A DNA stretch of 51,220 nt. It comes from an uncultured Puniceicoccaceae bacterium. GTDB lineage: Bacteria; Verrucomicrobiota; Verrucomicrobiia; Opitutales; Coraliomargaritaceae. A program made the translations under genes and the position numbers. This document shows, one piece after another, positions 11,412 through 19,367 of the stretch. Positions within the stretch are counted from its first letter, which is position 1. The number at the start of each line of letters is the position of its first letter. The notes beneath the pieces are model-generated. The model was not told the DNA's origin. It made no database searches and worked only from the letters and a program-made list of their open reading frames with translations. The stretch spans positions 1 through 51,220 of the forward strand of contig CAJQOS010000052.1 in NCBI GenBank assembly GCA_905479975.1, read 5' to 3'.

Positions 11412-12950
11412 TTACTGTGCGGGCTCTGTTTGAGCTGACTGATGGTCGAGGATATGCTTGCGCAGCATGCGATTGCGGAGATTTGACAATGCGACTTCGT
11501 CACTAATCGCTCCACTTTCCCACAACTCGATGACTGAGTAATCCATTTGAACCATGCCTACGCCGCGCCCGGTTTCCATGACGTTGGCGAGTGCTTGGGT
11601 TTTGCCTTCGCGGATCAGGGCAGAGACAGCCAGGTTTTGCAGGAGCAGTTCGCTGGCGAGGCTGAGGCCACCGCTGTTGTTCGGCAGAAGGCGCTGGCAA
11701 ATAATGCCGCGCAGGCTTTCGGCGACCATGGATCGGATCTGTGATTGTTGCGCAGGAGGGAACACGTCGAGTAGGCGGTTGAGCGTCGTCGCGGCGTCAC
11801 TGGTGTGCATCGTGGCGATCACCAAGTGTCCGGTCTCCGAGGCGCTGATCGCCATTTCGATGGTTTCCAGATCGCGCATTTCTCCGATCACGATGATGTC
11901 CGGATCTTGGCGTAGTGCACCTTTGAGTGCGCGTTTATAAGTCTGTGTATGCGGGCCGACGCCGCGTTGTGTGATTTGGCAAAGCTTGGACTCTTGGATC
12001 ACTTCGATGGGCTCTTCAACGGTGATGATGTGATCCTCGCGAGTTTGATTTAAGCTATCGACCAAGGCGGCCAACGTAGTGGTCTTACCCGAACCCACCG
12101 GGCCGGTGACGAGAATGAGCCCATTATGAAATGCTAACAGTTGCTTGAGGCGATCCGCGTTGGTGAAGCCCAACTCTTCGAGCGTCGGAGCCTGTGCGGG
12201 CACGATGCGGTAGGTTCCGGCGATGCCTTCTTTATGCTGCATCAGGTTCACGCGGAAGCGTTGCCCGGAGTTGAAGGGCAACGCGAAATCATAATCCTGA
12301 TGCTTGTTGAAATAAGTGGTTTGCTCGTCGGAAAGGATGGAGAGGTTCAGCAGGCGTGCGATTTCTGGAGTAACAATACTTTTGGATTGATACACGATGG
12401 CACGCTGGTGGCGCACGAAAATGCGAGAGCCTGCGCAGATGTGGAGATCGCTCGCGCCCTCGTGGGCGGCGACCAGTAGGAGCGCGATGAGTGCCTGTTG
12501 CGCGGTGTCCTCGTTCAAGTCCTTCAAGCGCGAGGGGTCGATCCATGTGGGGTAGACCTCGTTGACGTTGATTACATGCTCGGCCGGTTTCTCCTCTTTT
12601 TGTGCTGAGGGGGCGTGTGGTTGCGGTTCTGGTTCGGTCGGAGTGGACGCTGCCTTCTTGGAGGGGAGTTTGATTTTCGGTCGGGAGTCCTGCTCGATCA
12701 CAATGGGCTCTTTGTTCCTAAATGGATTGGAGCCTGCTATTTTACCATCGATCACCATCTGCTCCGCCTGATGAAGCAGTTCTTGGATTTGCTCGAAGTC
12801 CTCCTCGTGGCCATCTTCGAGGATGGCTTGTGCGAAGTCCAACAGCTCTGCATCGGCGCTCAGAGTGTGCCCGAGTTCCTTGCAATATGCAGTGCTCAGA
12901 ATTTCCTGTTTAATGCAGAGATTGGCGAAGAGTTTTATGTCATTAGTCAC
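11412..12950 (-). CDS. PilT/PilU-like ATPase with long N-terminal extension
   Basis: From about residue 150 this ~512-aa protein repeats the PilT layout: SDLHICAGSRIFVRH, Walker A GPVGSGKTTT, VEEPIEVIQ, Walker B DPDIIVIGEMRD and His box IATMHTSDA. The first ~140 residues are extra: a helical, acidic segment (LLDFAQAILEDGHEEDFEQ) and a Lys/Pro-rich linker. The extension may couple the ATPase to a partner or to the pilT product encoded just downstream. The start is uncertain: GTG at 12950 is chosen because upstream residues look non-coding, but a GTG at 13025 would add 25 residues. It probably powers pilus retraction together with PilT. Confidence 0.8.
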   Translation of the reverse strand: MTNDIKLFANLCIKQEILSTAYCKELGHTLSADAELLDFAQAILEDGHEEDFEQIQELLHQAEQMVIDGKIAGSNPFRNKEPIVIEQDSRPKIKLPSKKAASTPTEPEPQPHAPSAQKEEKPAEHVINVNEVYPTWIDPSRLKDLNEDTAQQALIALLLVAAHEGASDLHICAGSRIFVRHQRAIVYQSKSIVTPEIARLLNLSILSDEQTTYFNKHQDYDFALPFNSGQRFRVNLMQHKEGIAGTYRIVPAQAPTLEELGFTNADRLKQLLAFHNGLILVTGPVGSGKTTTLAALVDSLNQTREDHIITVEEPIEVIQESKLCQITQRGVGPHTQTYKRALKGALRQDPDIIVIGEMRDLETIEMAISASETGHLVIATMHTSDAATTLNRLLDVFPPAQQSQIRSMVAESLRGIICQRLLPNNSGGLSLASELLLQNLAVSALIREGKTQALANVMETGRGVGMVQMDYSVIELWESGAISDEVALSNLRNRMLRKHILDHQSAQTEPAQ

Positions 12951-13061
12951 AACTGAACCGGTAACGATAACCGGCCAATAGGGATGTCTGGAAATCTGCG
13001 CTGGGCGAGCGAATTCTCGCTGCACACGCTGACTTTTTCTGAAATTCCTCGGGTCGATCCA

Positions 13062-13571
13062 TTACTGATTCCACGGGCATTTGCCCAACATCATCGCCAT
13101 GCCGCAGGTATCGGTGATACCCGCGAAGGCCAGTCCCGTGCCGACAAAGCCCGGCACGATTAAAAATCCCGGATGGATGAAGACGCCTGCGAGTGTGCCT
13201 CCGAGCACCATGAGCCCGGCGACGATGCGCACTTGGCGCTCAATCGAAATCGCGCCTTTCCCGTATTCGATGTTCAGCCCCGCATCGATCGCGGCGAGGG
13301 TGCCACCTTCGACGACGATGGCTTGTGTGTGACCTGCGGCAGCGAGTTTCTCGGCAGCCATGCTCGCGCGCTTGCCGCTCTGGCAGAGGATGTAAATTGG
13401 TTGCTCGGTGTTTTTGATCAAGGCCGCGGTATCGAGCTTGTCCAGAGGGTGAAGCGCTGCCCCGATGACATGGGCGGATTTAAATTCGGCGGGCGTGCGC
13501 ACGTCGATGACGGTGCCGCCTGCGGCGATGATTTCTGTAAGAGTGGAGGCTTCGATGGTCTGAGTGCTCAT
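13062..13571 (-). CDS. Rhodanese domain protein with C-terminal DUF2892-like membrane anchor
   Basis: The protein is ~169 aa. Residues 1 to ~100 form a rhodanese domain with VIDVRTPAEFKSAHV and the active-site loop CQSGKRAS, so the persulfide cysteine is present. The rest holds two hydrophobic helices (IVAGLMVLGGTLAGVF and a second ending in GMAMMLGKCPW), the YgaP-like DUF2892 layout. It should be an inner-membrane sulfurtransferase with a cytoplasmic rhodanese domain. The ATG at 13571 is favoured over an upstream GTG (13631), whose added 20 residues look random. It lies upstream of the PilT-like gene but 111 bp away, so co-transcription is uncertain. Confidence 0.85.
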   Translation of the reverse strand: MSTQTIEASTLTEIIAAGGTVIDVRTPAEFKSAHVIGAALHPLDKLDTAALIKNTEQPIYILCQSGKRASMAAEKLAAAGHTQAIVVEGGTLAAIDAGLNIEYGKGAISIERQVRIVAGLMVLGGTLAGVFIHPGFLIVPGFVGTGLAFAGITDTCGMAMMLGKCPWNQ

Positions 13572-13730
13572 GGGGAGAGAGACTATGGAAGGCTGTTTGG
13601 AATTCAAGTCGCTTGCGCTATTTGTAGGCACGCTTCTGATTTCAATAAGTCCGCCGCAGCTGTGAGGCTTTATTTAATCAGCATCAGGAGCCGATTTTAC
13701 AAACTTTGTGAGGCTTCTCGTCTAAAACGC

Positions 13731-13758
13731 TTGGCGATTTCGATTTCAGCGCTTTAAT
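13731..13758 (+). promoter_or_regulatory. Candidate sigma-70 promoter for purH
   Basis: TTGGCG (13731-13736) and TTTAAT (13753-13758) are separated by 16 bp and lie ~55 bp before the purH start, in an otherwise gene-free 241-bp gap. The match is only fair, and nothing else in the gap was recognised. Confidence 0.3.
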
Positions 13759-13812
13759 CCCACACTTCACTTTTTATAAATTTCGAAGGTTTTCACTTTC
13801 ATACTCAACACT

Positions 13813-15360
13813 ATGCAAAAAACAGCACTCCTCTCCGTCAGCGACAAATCCGGCCTCGTGCCATTCGCTAAAGCACTTGTCGAGCAGCACGGCTACCGTC
13901 TGCTCTCCACTGGTGGCACTGCCAAGCTTCTTGAAAAAGAGGGCATTCCCGTCACTGAAGTGAGCGATTACACCGGCTTCCCTGAAATGATGGAAGGCCG
14001 CGTGAAGACATTGCACCCGAAAATTCACGGCGGTCTGCTCGCTCGTCGCGACAAAGCTGACCACATGGCCGCCGCTGCTGAGCACGGCATCGACATGATC
14101 GACCTCGTCGTGGTCAATCTCTACCCGTTCGAAGAAACTGTCGCTAAGCCAGACGTCACGTTCGAGCTCGCCATCGAGAATATCGACATCGGTGGCCCTT
14201 CAATGCTGCGCTCTGCGGCGAAAAACCACGCGTCGGTTTCCGTGATCGTGGATGCGGCCGATTATGATCGTGTGCTCGCTGCCATGAACGACGACGCTGC
14301 GCTCACTACGCTCCGCCGCGAACTCGCGCTCAAGGTCTTCCAACGCACCTCGGCTTACGACGGTGCGATTGCGAAATACCTCGAAGGTCAGGTCAACGAG
14401 CCGAATCTCGGTGATATTTCCGGTATCCCTTCCGAGTTGGACATCCAACTCCCTCAAGTGAAGAGCCTCCGCTACGGCGAGAACCCGCACCAGAAGGCAG
14501 CGCTCTATGGCAGCTTTTTCGATTGCTTCGAGCAACTCCAAGGCAAGGAGCTGAGCTTCAACAATATCATCGACATCACTGCAGCGACTTACCTGATCGG
14601 TGAGTTTCAAAAGCCAACCGTTGCGATCCTCAAACACACGAATCCATGTGGCGTCGCCAGTGCTGAGACTCTCGTCGAAGCATGGGAGCAGGCATTCGTG
14701 ACTGACCAACAAGCACCGTTCGGTGGCATCATCGTGGTCAATCAAACAATGGATGCCGACCTCGCTGCCATCATCAGCAAGATCTTCTGCGAAGTAATCA
14801 TCGCTCCAGACTTTACACCAGCCGCTCGCGAAATCTTCGGCAAGAAGAAGAACCTGCGCTTGATGACAGTTAAGGGCACTTTGCCAGCTGACTCGCTGCA
14901 AGAGATGCGCTCCGTCGTAGGCGGCGCGTTGGTTCAAGACCGCGACACCATGCCAGATCGCCCAAGCGATTGGAAGATCGTTTCCAAGCGTCAACCAACT
15001 GACGAAGAAATGCGCGCCATGGTCTTCGGTTGGAATGTTGTGAAGCACGTGAAGTCCAACGCCATCGTTTATGCTGGTTGCGAACGCACACTCGGTGTGG
15101 GTGCTGGGCAAATGTCCCGCGTGGACAGCTCGAAGATCGCAGTATGGAAGGCCGGCGAAGCAGGTCTACCACTCGATGGTTCCATCGTCGCATCTGATGC
15201 CTTCTTCCCATTTGCCGACGGCCTCATCGCCGCAGCCGAAGCAGGTGCGAAGGCAGCGATCCAACCCGGTGGCTCCGTGCGTGACGAAGAAGTCATCGCC
15301 GCAGCCGACGAGCGCGACATGGTCATGGTCTTCACTGGCAAGCGCCACTTCAAGCACTAG
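13813..15360 (+). CDS. purH: Bifunctional AICAR formyltransferase / IMP cyclohydrolase
   Basis: The 515-aa protein performs the last two steps of purine synthesis in the cytoplasm. The N-terminal ~200 residues are the cyclohydrolase (MGS-like) domain: [30 protein letters not shown], and [19 protein letters not shown]. The formyltransferase part follows, with [15 protein letters not shown], the substrate loop [21 protein letters not shown] and the usual ending of the family, [12 protein letters not shown]. Full length, no defects. It is monocistronic, closed by a strong terminator at 15434-15462. Confidence 0.97.
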   Translation: MQKTALLSVSDKSGLVPFAKALVEQHGYRLLSTGGTAKLLEKEGIPVTEVSDYTGFPEMMEGRVKTLHPKIHGGLLARRDKADHMAAAAEHGIDMIDLVVVNLYPFEETVAKPDVTFELAIENIDIGGPSMLRSAAKNHASVSVIVDAADYDRVLAAMNDDAALTTLRRELALKVFQRTSAYDGAIAKYLEGQVNEPNLGDISGIPSELDIQLPQVKSLRYGENPHQKAALYGSFFDCFEQLQGKELSFNNIIDITAATYLIGEFQKPTVAILKHTNPCGVASAETLVEAWEQAFVTDQQAPFGGIIVVNQTMDADLAAIISKIFCEVIIAPDFTPAAREIFGKKKNLRLMTVKGTLPADSLQEMRSVVGGALVQDRDTMPDRPSDWKIVSKRQPTDEEMRAMVFGWNVVKHVKSNAIVYAGCERTLGVGAGQMSRVDSSKIAVWKAGEAGLPLDGSIVASDAFFPFADGLIAAAEAGAKAAIQPGGSVRDEEVIAAADERDMVMVFTGKRHFKH

Positions 15361-15371
15361 AGCGGGGGGGG

Positions 15372-15420
15372 GCGCGCCTGCGGCGCGAACGTTGAACGTT
15401 GAACGCTCAACGTTCAACTT
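15372..15420. repeat. GTTGAACG direct and inverted repeats after purH
   Basis: Short repeats of the pattern AACGTTGAACG occur in tandem and then as their inverse (CTCAACGTTCAAC), next to a GCGCGCCTGCGGCGCG palindrome. They precede the purH terminator. Similar low-complexity spacer DNA lies at 34937-34982 and 50806-50840. Confidence 0.5.
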
Positions 15421-15433
15421 TAAACTTTGAATC

Positions 15434-15462
15434 AAGCCGAGCGGCAACGCTCGGCTTTTTTG
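15434..15462 (+). terminator. Rho-independent terminator of purH
   Basis: A perfect 10-bp stem (AAGCCGAGCG / CGCTCGGCTT) with a GCAA loop is followed by six T residues. It lies 75 bp after the purH stop. This is the clearest intrinsic terminator in the window. Confidence 0.92.
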
Positions 15463-15862
15463 TATTCGTCCGTTTGATGGATCACAGCCTTTGGTGATTT
15501 CAAAATTGCCCACCGTTTATCGCAGTCAGGTGGGTGCAATTATAACCACGAGGTAACGCTGGAAGAGCTGATTGATACCGCTTCTACTTTATTTTACTCC
15601 GCACTAAAATTGCACCCCTGCCAGGTAATGTGATGTTGTTTGGCATGATCAATGTAAGTCCTTAGGTTAGGTCGCCCTTTCAGGGCTACGGATTTCGGTA
15701 TCACCAATTCCTAGGGCTGCGCCCTAGGCTGGCATATCTCGCCCCGTTGGGGCTGGGGAAAGTGAAGCGATTCGAGTCGTTTGGCTATATTTTTAAGATT
15801 AGGTGATCTCGCGATCGCTCAAACGATCTTGCATTTCCTATGGTAATACATAGTTTTACGTT
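15463..15862. other. Gene-free 400-bp gap between purH and the toxin-antitoxin pair
   Basis: No gene is visible. The gap holds three hairpins in a row: GCCCT-TTCA-AGGGC (15673-15686), CCTAGGGC-TGC-GCCCTAGG (15710-15728, perfect 8 bp) and GCCCC-GTT-GGGGC (15741-15753). Hairpin triplets of this kind recur between genes in Verrucomicrobiota, Planctomycetota and Bacteroidota. Just before the antitoxin start is the inverted repeat CTATG-N6-CATAG (15838-15853), a possible operator. Confidence 0.6.
15838..15853 (+). promoter_or_regulatory. Possible operator for the AbrB-type antitoxin
   Basis: CTATG and CATAG in inverted orientation with a 6-bp spacer end 9 bp before the antitoxin ATG. MazE/AbrB antitoxins usually bind such palindromes to repress their own operon. 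The assignment rests on position alone. Confidence 0.35.
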
Positions 15863-16090
15863 ATGATTAAGGCAATTAAGAAGGTTGGGAACTCGCAGGG
15901 GATTATCTTGGATGCGCCTTTGATGGAGATGGCGCACCTTAAAGTGGGGGATGAAATGCATGTCACGGTTCACGAAGGTGGCTCGCTGACGTTTACGCCT
16001 GTGCGGCCTACGGTATCTCGCGAGGAGTTTAGCGATGCGATTCGTCAGACGATGGATGACTATGCTGATACTATGCAAAAATTAGCATGA
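15863..16090 (+). CDS. AbrB/MazE-type antitoxin
   Basis: The 75-aa protein has an N-terminal SpoVT/AbrB swapped-hairpin DNA-binding domain (MIKAIKKVGNSQGIILDAPLM, then LKVGDEMHVTVHEGGSLTFTP, residues 1-50). An acidic helical tail (EEFSDAIRQTMDDYADTMQKLA) is suited to covering a toxin. It should neutralise the Doc-like protein encoded immediately downstream and repress the operon. Its stop overlaps the toxin start (ATGA), normal for antitoxin-toxin pairs. AbrB antitoxins paired with Doc toxins are known, though Phd is the classical partner. Confidence 0.85.
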   Translation: MIKAIKKVGNSQGIILDAPLMEMAHLKVGDEMHVTVHEGGSLTFTPVRPTVSREEFSDAIRQTMDDYADTMQKLA

Positions 16091-16491
16091 GTGAACAGTT
16101 TGCAGATCCCGTTCATTTGACGGTTTCACTTGTTCAAGAGATTCATGATGCGGCTATTGATCGCTTTGGTGGTTCGGATGGATTGCGAGATTACTCGTTG
16201 TTAGAGTCGGCAGTATCTGCCCCGCAAGCTACTTATGGAGGTGATTCACTGTATCAGGATGTGATCGAGGTGGCGGCGGCTTATTTGTTTTATTTGTGTC
16301 GTAATCATCCTTTTATTGATGGAAATCAGCGCGTTGCGCTGGGTGCGTGTATTGTTTTTTTACGAGTCAATGGAGTGAAGCCACGAGTGGATGGTCCCGA
16401 ATGGGAAGCACTCACGCTGGATGTGGCTGCGAGTCGTCTGGATCGCGATCAGACCACCGAGCGATTGAGGAAACTCGTGAACTGGGTTTGA
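16087..16491 (+). CDS. Doc-type (death-on-curing, Fic fold) toxin
   Basis: The 134-aa protein matches the Doc family: SLVQEIHDAAIDRFGGSDGLRD near the N-terminus, the ALLESAV-like segment with LLESAVSAPQATYGGD, and the catalytic loop HPFIDGNQRVAL at about 79-90. Doc proteins phosphorylate EF-Tu, blocking translation. In Doc the loop usually reads HxFxxANKR or GNKR; here Gln replaces the Lys, and Asp-Gly-Asn are kept. Whether this lowers or changes activity cannot be told. It is translationally coupled to the antitoxin. Confidence 0.85.
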   Translation: MSEQFADPVHLTVSLVQEIHDAAIDRFGGSDGLRDYSLLESAVSAPQATYGGDSLYQDVIEVAAAYLFYLCRNHPFIDGNQRVALGACIVFLRVNGVKPRVDGPEWEALTLDVAASRLDRDQTTERLRKLVNWV

Positions 16492-16512
16492 TTAACTCGC
16501 TTTAAGCGCTCA

Positions 16513-17316
16513 ATGTCTGGACTTATGAAGAAGACGAAACTCTGTCCCCTTATGCTCCTTTGCGGAGTTTTGCTGATGTTTGTTGGTTGCACCACGGTGT
16601 CGCAGACTGGGCGCTCGGCGCTGCATTTAGTGCCAGAGGGCGAATTGACTGCGATGTCGTCCTCGCAGTTTGATCAACTTAAGCAGGAGACGCCGATTTC
16701 GCGTGATCGTGCGTATAACGCGATGGTGACCCGAGTGGGTGAGCGTATTGCGTATGTGGCGGCTCCGGATATGCCGAATGCGCAGTGGGAGTTTGTCGTG
16801 TTTGATGATGACGAGCAAATCAATGCCTTTGCCATGCCGGGCGGTAAGGTCGCGGTCTATACCGGCATTTTAGAAATCATTAAGAGCGATGATGAACTCG
16901 CTGTGGTGATGGGACACGAAGTCGCGCACGTGGCAGCAGGGCATGGCAACGAGCGTATGTCGCATAAGATATTAGCAGCAGGTGGTGCCGCGGTGGTGGG
17001 GATTGGCACGGCTGCGGCTGATATGGATAGCGGTGACCGCGCGTTGATTTTGGCAATGTTTGGTGCGGGTGCGACTTACGGCGCCATTCTGCCGTATAGC
17101 CGCTATCATGAGAGCGAGGCCGATGAGATCGGTCTGATCTATGCCGCAAAGGCGGGATATGATCCACGCGCGGCGATTCCTTTTTGGGAGCGGATGGAAA
17201 CGCTCGGCAATGGTGCTCCACCAGAATTTTTATCGACACACCCAGCGGGTTCGACCCGTATCCGTAAGCTCAACGAGCTGATGCCGCGCGCCATGGATGC
17301 GTATCAGAATCGCTAG
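16513..17316 (+). CDS. M48 family metalloprotease, lipoprotein
   Basis: The ~267-aa protein starts with a lipoprotein signal ending in LLMFVGC, so it is predicted to be anchored in the outer membrane or periplasmic face. The zinc motif HEVAHVAAGH lies at about 135-144, and the third ligand is the Glu in YHESEADEIGL, with the usual FAMPGGKVAVYTGIL strand before the motif. This is the BepA/LoiP/YcaL-like M48 layout without a TPR tail, associated with envelope protein quality control. The start could be ATG 16513 or the MKK-start at 16525; both leave an intact signal peptide. It is 21 bp after the toxin gene but probably independent. Confidence 0.88.
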   Translation: MSGLMKKTKLCPLMLLCGVLLMFVGCTTVSQTGRSALHLVPEGELTAMSSSQFDQLKQETPISRDRAYNAMVTRVGERIAYVAAPDMPNAQWEFVVFDDDEQINAFAMPGGKVAVYTGILEIIKSDDELAVVMGHEVAHVAAGHGNERMSHKILAAGGAAVVGIGTAAADMDSGDRALILAMFGAGATYGAILPYSRYHESEADEIGLIYAAKAGYDPRAAIPFWERMETLGNGAPPEFLSTHPAGSTRIRKLNELMPRAMDAYQNR

Positions 17317-17445
17317 CCGCGCTGTGCGCGGAGTGATCGCTTCGCTAGTGACGCCTTCGGCGAGTGAGAGTGGTAGTGATACAGACATTTGCTTCGCCAT
17401 CTCCGGCAGACCTCCGTCTGTCTGTTCTTCTGCTTGGGGCGGGCA
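17317..17445. repeat. Dispersed repeat with hexamer and CATCTCCGGCAGACCTCC module
   Basis: This gap contains GCCTTCGGCGAGTGAGAG (about 17353-17370) and CATCTCCGGCAGACCTCC (17398-17415), the same two modules seen around 10100-10194. A third copy of the second module, slightly changed, is at 49821-49838. No gene is seen. Confidence 0.7.
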
Positions 17446-17785
17446 AGACTTGGGTCTGATGGAGATGTGGTAGCTCTCGAGTTTATCGAGTGTCGGTTGG
17501 TCGACCTTGTAGGCTAGGCCGAAGGCTTTGGCGGCGTCTATTTTGGATTCGGCGAGGAGTTGATCACCGACTTTGAGTTCAGTGTCGGTCTCAGTTGCGT
17601 GTGCGGCGTTGCCGGTGGAGAGCGCGAGGATTTGATAGCCGTGTGCATGGAGCTCTGGCTCGGCGGATGAAGCCGTAGAGCGGGCAATCGTCGATTTGTC
17701 CGTAGATGTGGACCTCGAACTCGGCTGCGGTGGCGGCATTTCTTAAATCGATCAGGAGCTGATCAACGTTGACTCGATTCGGCAT
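17446..17785 (-). pseudogene. Broken relic: peroxiredoxin-like fragment joined to an unknown N-terminus
   Basis: In one frame, 17664 down to 17446 encodes AEPELHAHGYQILALST and later ESKIDAAKAFGLAYKVDQPT, which read like the middle of an AhpC/TSA-type redoxin. The catalytic CxxC or Cys region and the C-terminus are gone. A different frame (17785 to 17663) encodes a protein-like start, MPNRVNVDQLLIDLRN to DDCPLYGF, that does not belong to a redoxin; I do not recognise it securely. The frame changes exactly at the junction. The redoxin end runs into the dispersed repeat at 17398-17415. It is best read as a deletion or repeat-mediated relic. Confidence 0.6.
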
Positions 17786-17863
17786 ATTTATTGAGTGCGT
17801 GGTTTACTTTTGATCGTAGCCAGTCTTTGCGCTGCGGAGATTCAACTTAGATCCGTTTTTATT

Positions 17864-19225
17864 ATGTCACAAGTCCGCGTTCGTTTCGCTCCTAGTCCAA
17901 CAGGTTTTTTTCACATCGGCAGTGCCCGCACTGCTTTGTTTAACTGGCTCTATGCGCGCCATACTGACGGCGTATTTGTGCTTCGCATCGAGGACACGGA
18001 TAAGGAGCGTAATACCGACGAGTCGCTGCAGGTCTTACTCGATGGTATGCGCTGGATGGGGATGGACTGGGATGAAGGTCCGGAAGTGGGCGGTGAGTAT
18101 GGCCCGTATTTTCAGAGCCAACGTCAGCCGATTTACGATGAATACTTAAAAAAGTTGAAGGATGCAGGCCGCACTTACGAGAAGGACGGCGCGATTTGGT
18201 TCAAGCTCGAAGGCGAGCGCTACACTGAGTATGACGATTTTAAGGAGAAAGAAGTGGAGAAGGTCAAAGCCGCTCCCGTGGTAATTGATGATGCGGTGCG
18301 TGGTCGTGTGGAGCGTGCCGAGGAGTTAGATTTCGTCATCGTTCGTAAGGATGGCAATCCGGTGTTTCACTTCGTCAATGTGGTCGATGACATTGCAATG
18401 GGGATCACGCACGTGATTCGCGGTGAAGATCATTTGTCGAACACCAGTAAGCACGTAGAGCTGTTTAATGCGTTCGGCGTGACACCGCCTGTGTTTGCCC
18501 ACATTCCGCTGATTCTGAAAGAGTCGGGCCCTGGTAAGATGAGCAAGCGCGACAAGGGGGCGTTGATCGAAGAATACGAAACACGCGGATTCTTGGCCAA
18601 TGCGGTGCGTAACTACATTTCCCTGCTGGGCTGGAATCCGAAGGACGAGCGCGAGAAGATGGACATCGATGAGATCATCGAGTTGTTCGACTTTCCAGGA
18701 ATCAACAAAGGTAACTCCCGCTTTGATGAGAAGAAGCTCTCTGCGCTCAACACCGAGTATTTACGCGAGATGAATGTTGAGACCTACGCCTTCTTGGCAC
18801 GTCCGATCCTCCACACTGCGGGGGTGATCTCTGAAGAAGAGGACGAGGATTACATCCAGTCGGTGCTCACACTTTGCCAAGGCAAGGCGCGCTCACTCGA
18901 TGAGTTGCCTGACTTCTGCCGCTATTTCTTTAGCGATACGTATGCTATGGACGAAAAGACCGGTAACAAGATCGCCAAGAAGGCAGACCCGAAGGAGTTG
19001 CTCGCTGAGATCGTGCCGGTGCTGGAAGCCACCGACTTTGACGCAGATGCGCTGCAAGCGGCACTGGAGGCACATGCCGAATCAAAGGGCGCGAAGGTCT
19101 TCGCGTATTTCCCTGCGCTGCGCTACGCATTGAGCGGGCAGGGCGGTGGTCCAGACCTATTGCCGATGTTGGCAGTGCTCGGTAAGGATCGTGTGATCGC
19201 TCGCTTGAAGGCGTTTGTCGGATAG
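17864..19225 (+). CDS. gltX: Glutamyl-tRNA synthetase
   Basis: The ~453-aa class I synthetase charges tRNA-Glu. The ATP-site HIGH equivalent is in [19 protein letters not shown] (about 6-24). The KMSKS equivalent is [12 protein letters not shown] (about 227-238), after the [11 protein letters not shown] segment. An anticodon-binding C-terminal half follows, so the length is normal for a bacterial enzyme. ATG 17864 is chosen because residues upstream do not fit the family. With glnS directly downstream, the cell does not need to make Gln-tRNA by transamidation, so a discriminating GluRS is expected (inference). Confidence 0.96.
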   Translation: MSQVRVRFAPSPTGFFHIGSARTALFNWLYARHTDGVFVLRIEDTDKERNTDESLQVLLDGMRWMGMDWDEGPEVGGEYGPYFQSQRQPIYDEYLKKLKDAGRTYEKDGAIWFKLEGERYTEYDDFKEKEVEKVKAAPVVIDDAVRGRVERAEELDFVIVRKDGNPVFHFVNVVDDIAMGITHVIRGEDHLSNTSKHVELFNAFGVTPPVFAHIPLILKESGPGKMSKRDKGALIEEYETRGFLANAVRNYISLLGWNPKDEREKMDIDEIIELFDFPGINKGNSRFDEKKLSALNTEYLREMNVETYAFLARPILHTAGVISEEEDEDYIQSVLTLCQGKARSLDELPDFCRYFFSDTYAMDEKTGNKIAKKADPKELLAEIVPVLEATDFDADALQAALEAHAESKGAKVFAYFPALRYALSGQGGGPDLLPMLAVLGKDRVIARLKAFVG

Positions 19226-19367
19226 TCGATGTATCTTAGCTCTACACGTGTGAGTGGTGATTTCCGTTTCGGGACGAGCTGAGGACAGCGATTTAATTGA
19301 GTGTGTGCTGCGATGATTGATTTTTAAACTGGCGGAGTGGGCTTCGCTGGCTTTTTCTCTGTCGCTT

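Noticed and set aside
14200..15111. 303-codon minus-strand frame opposite purH
   Set aside because: Long antisense shadow of a fully recognisable gene; no start context or motifs.
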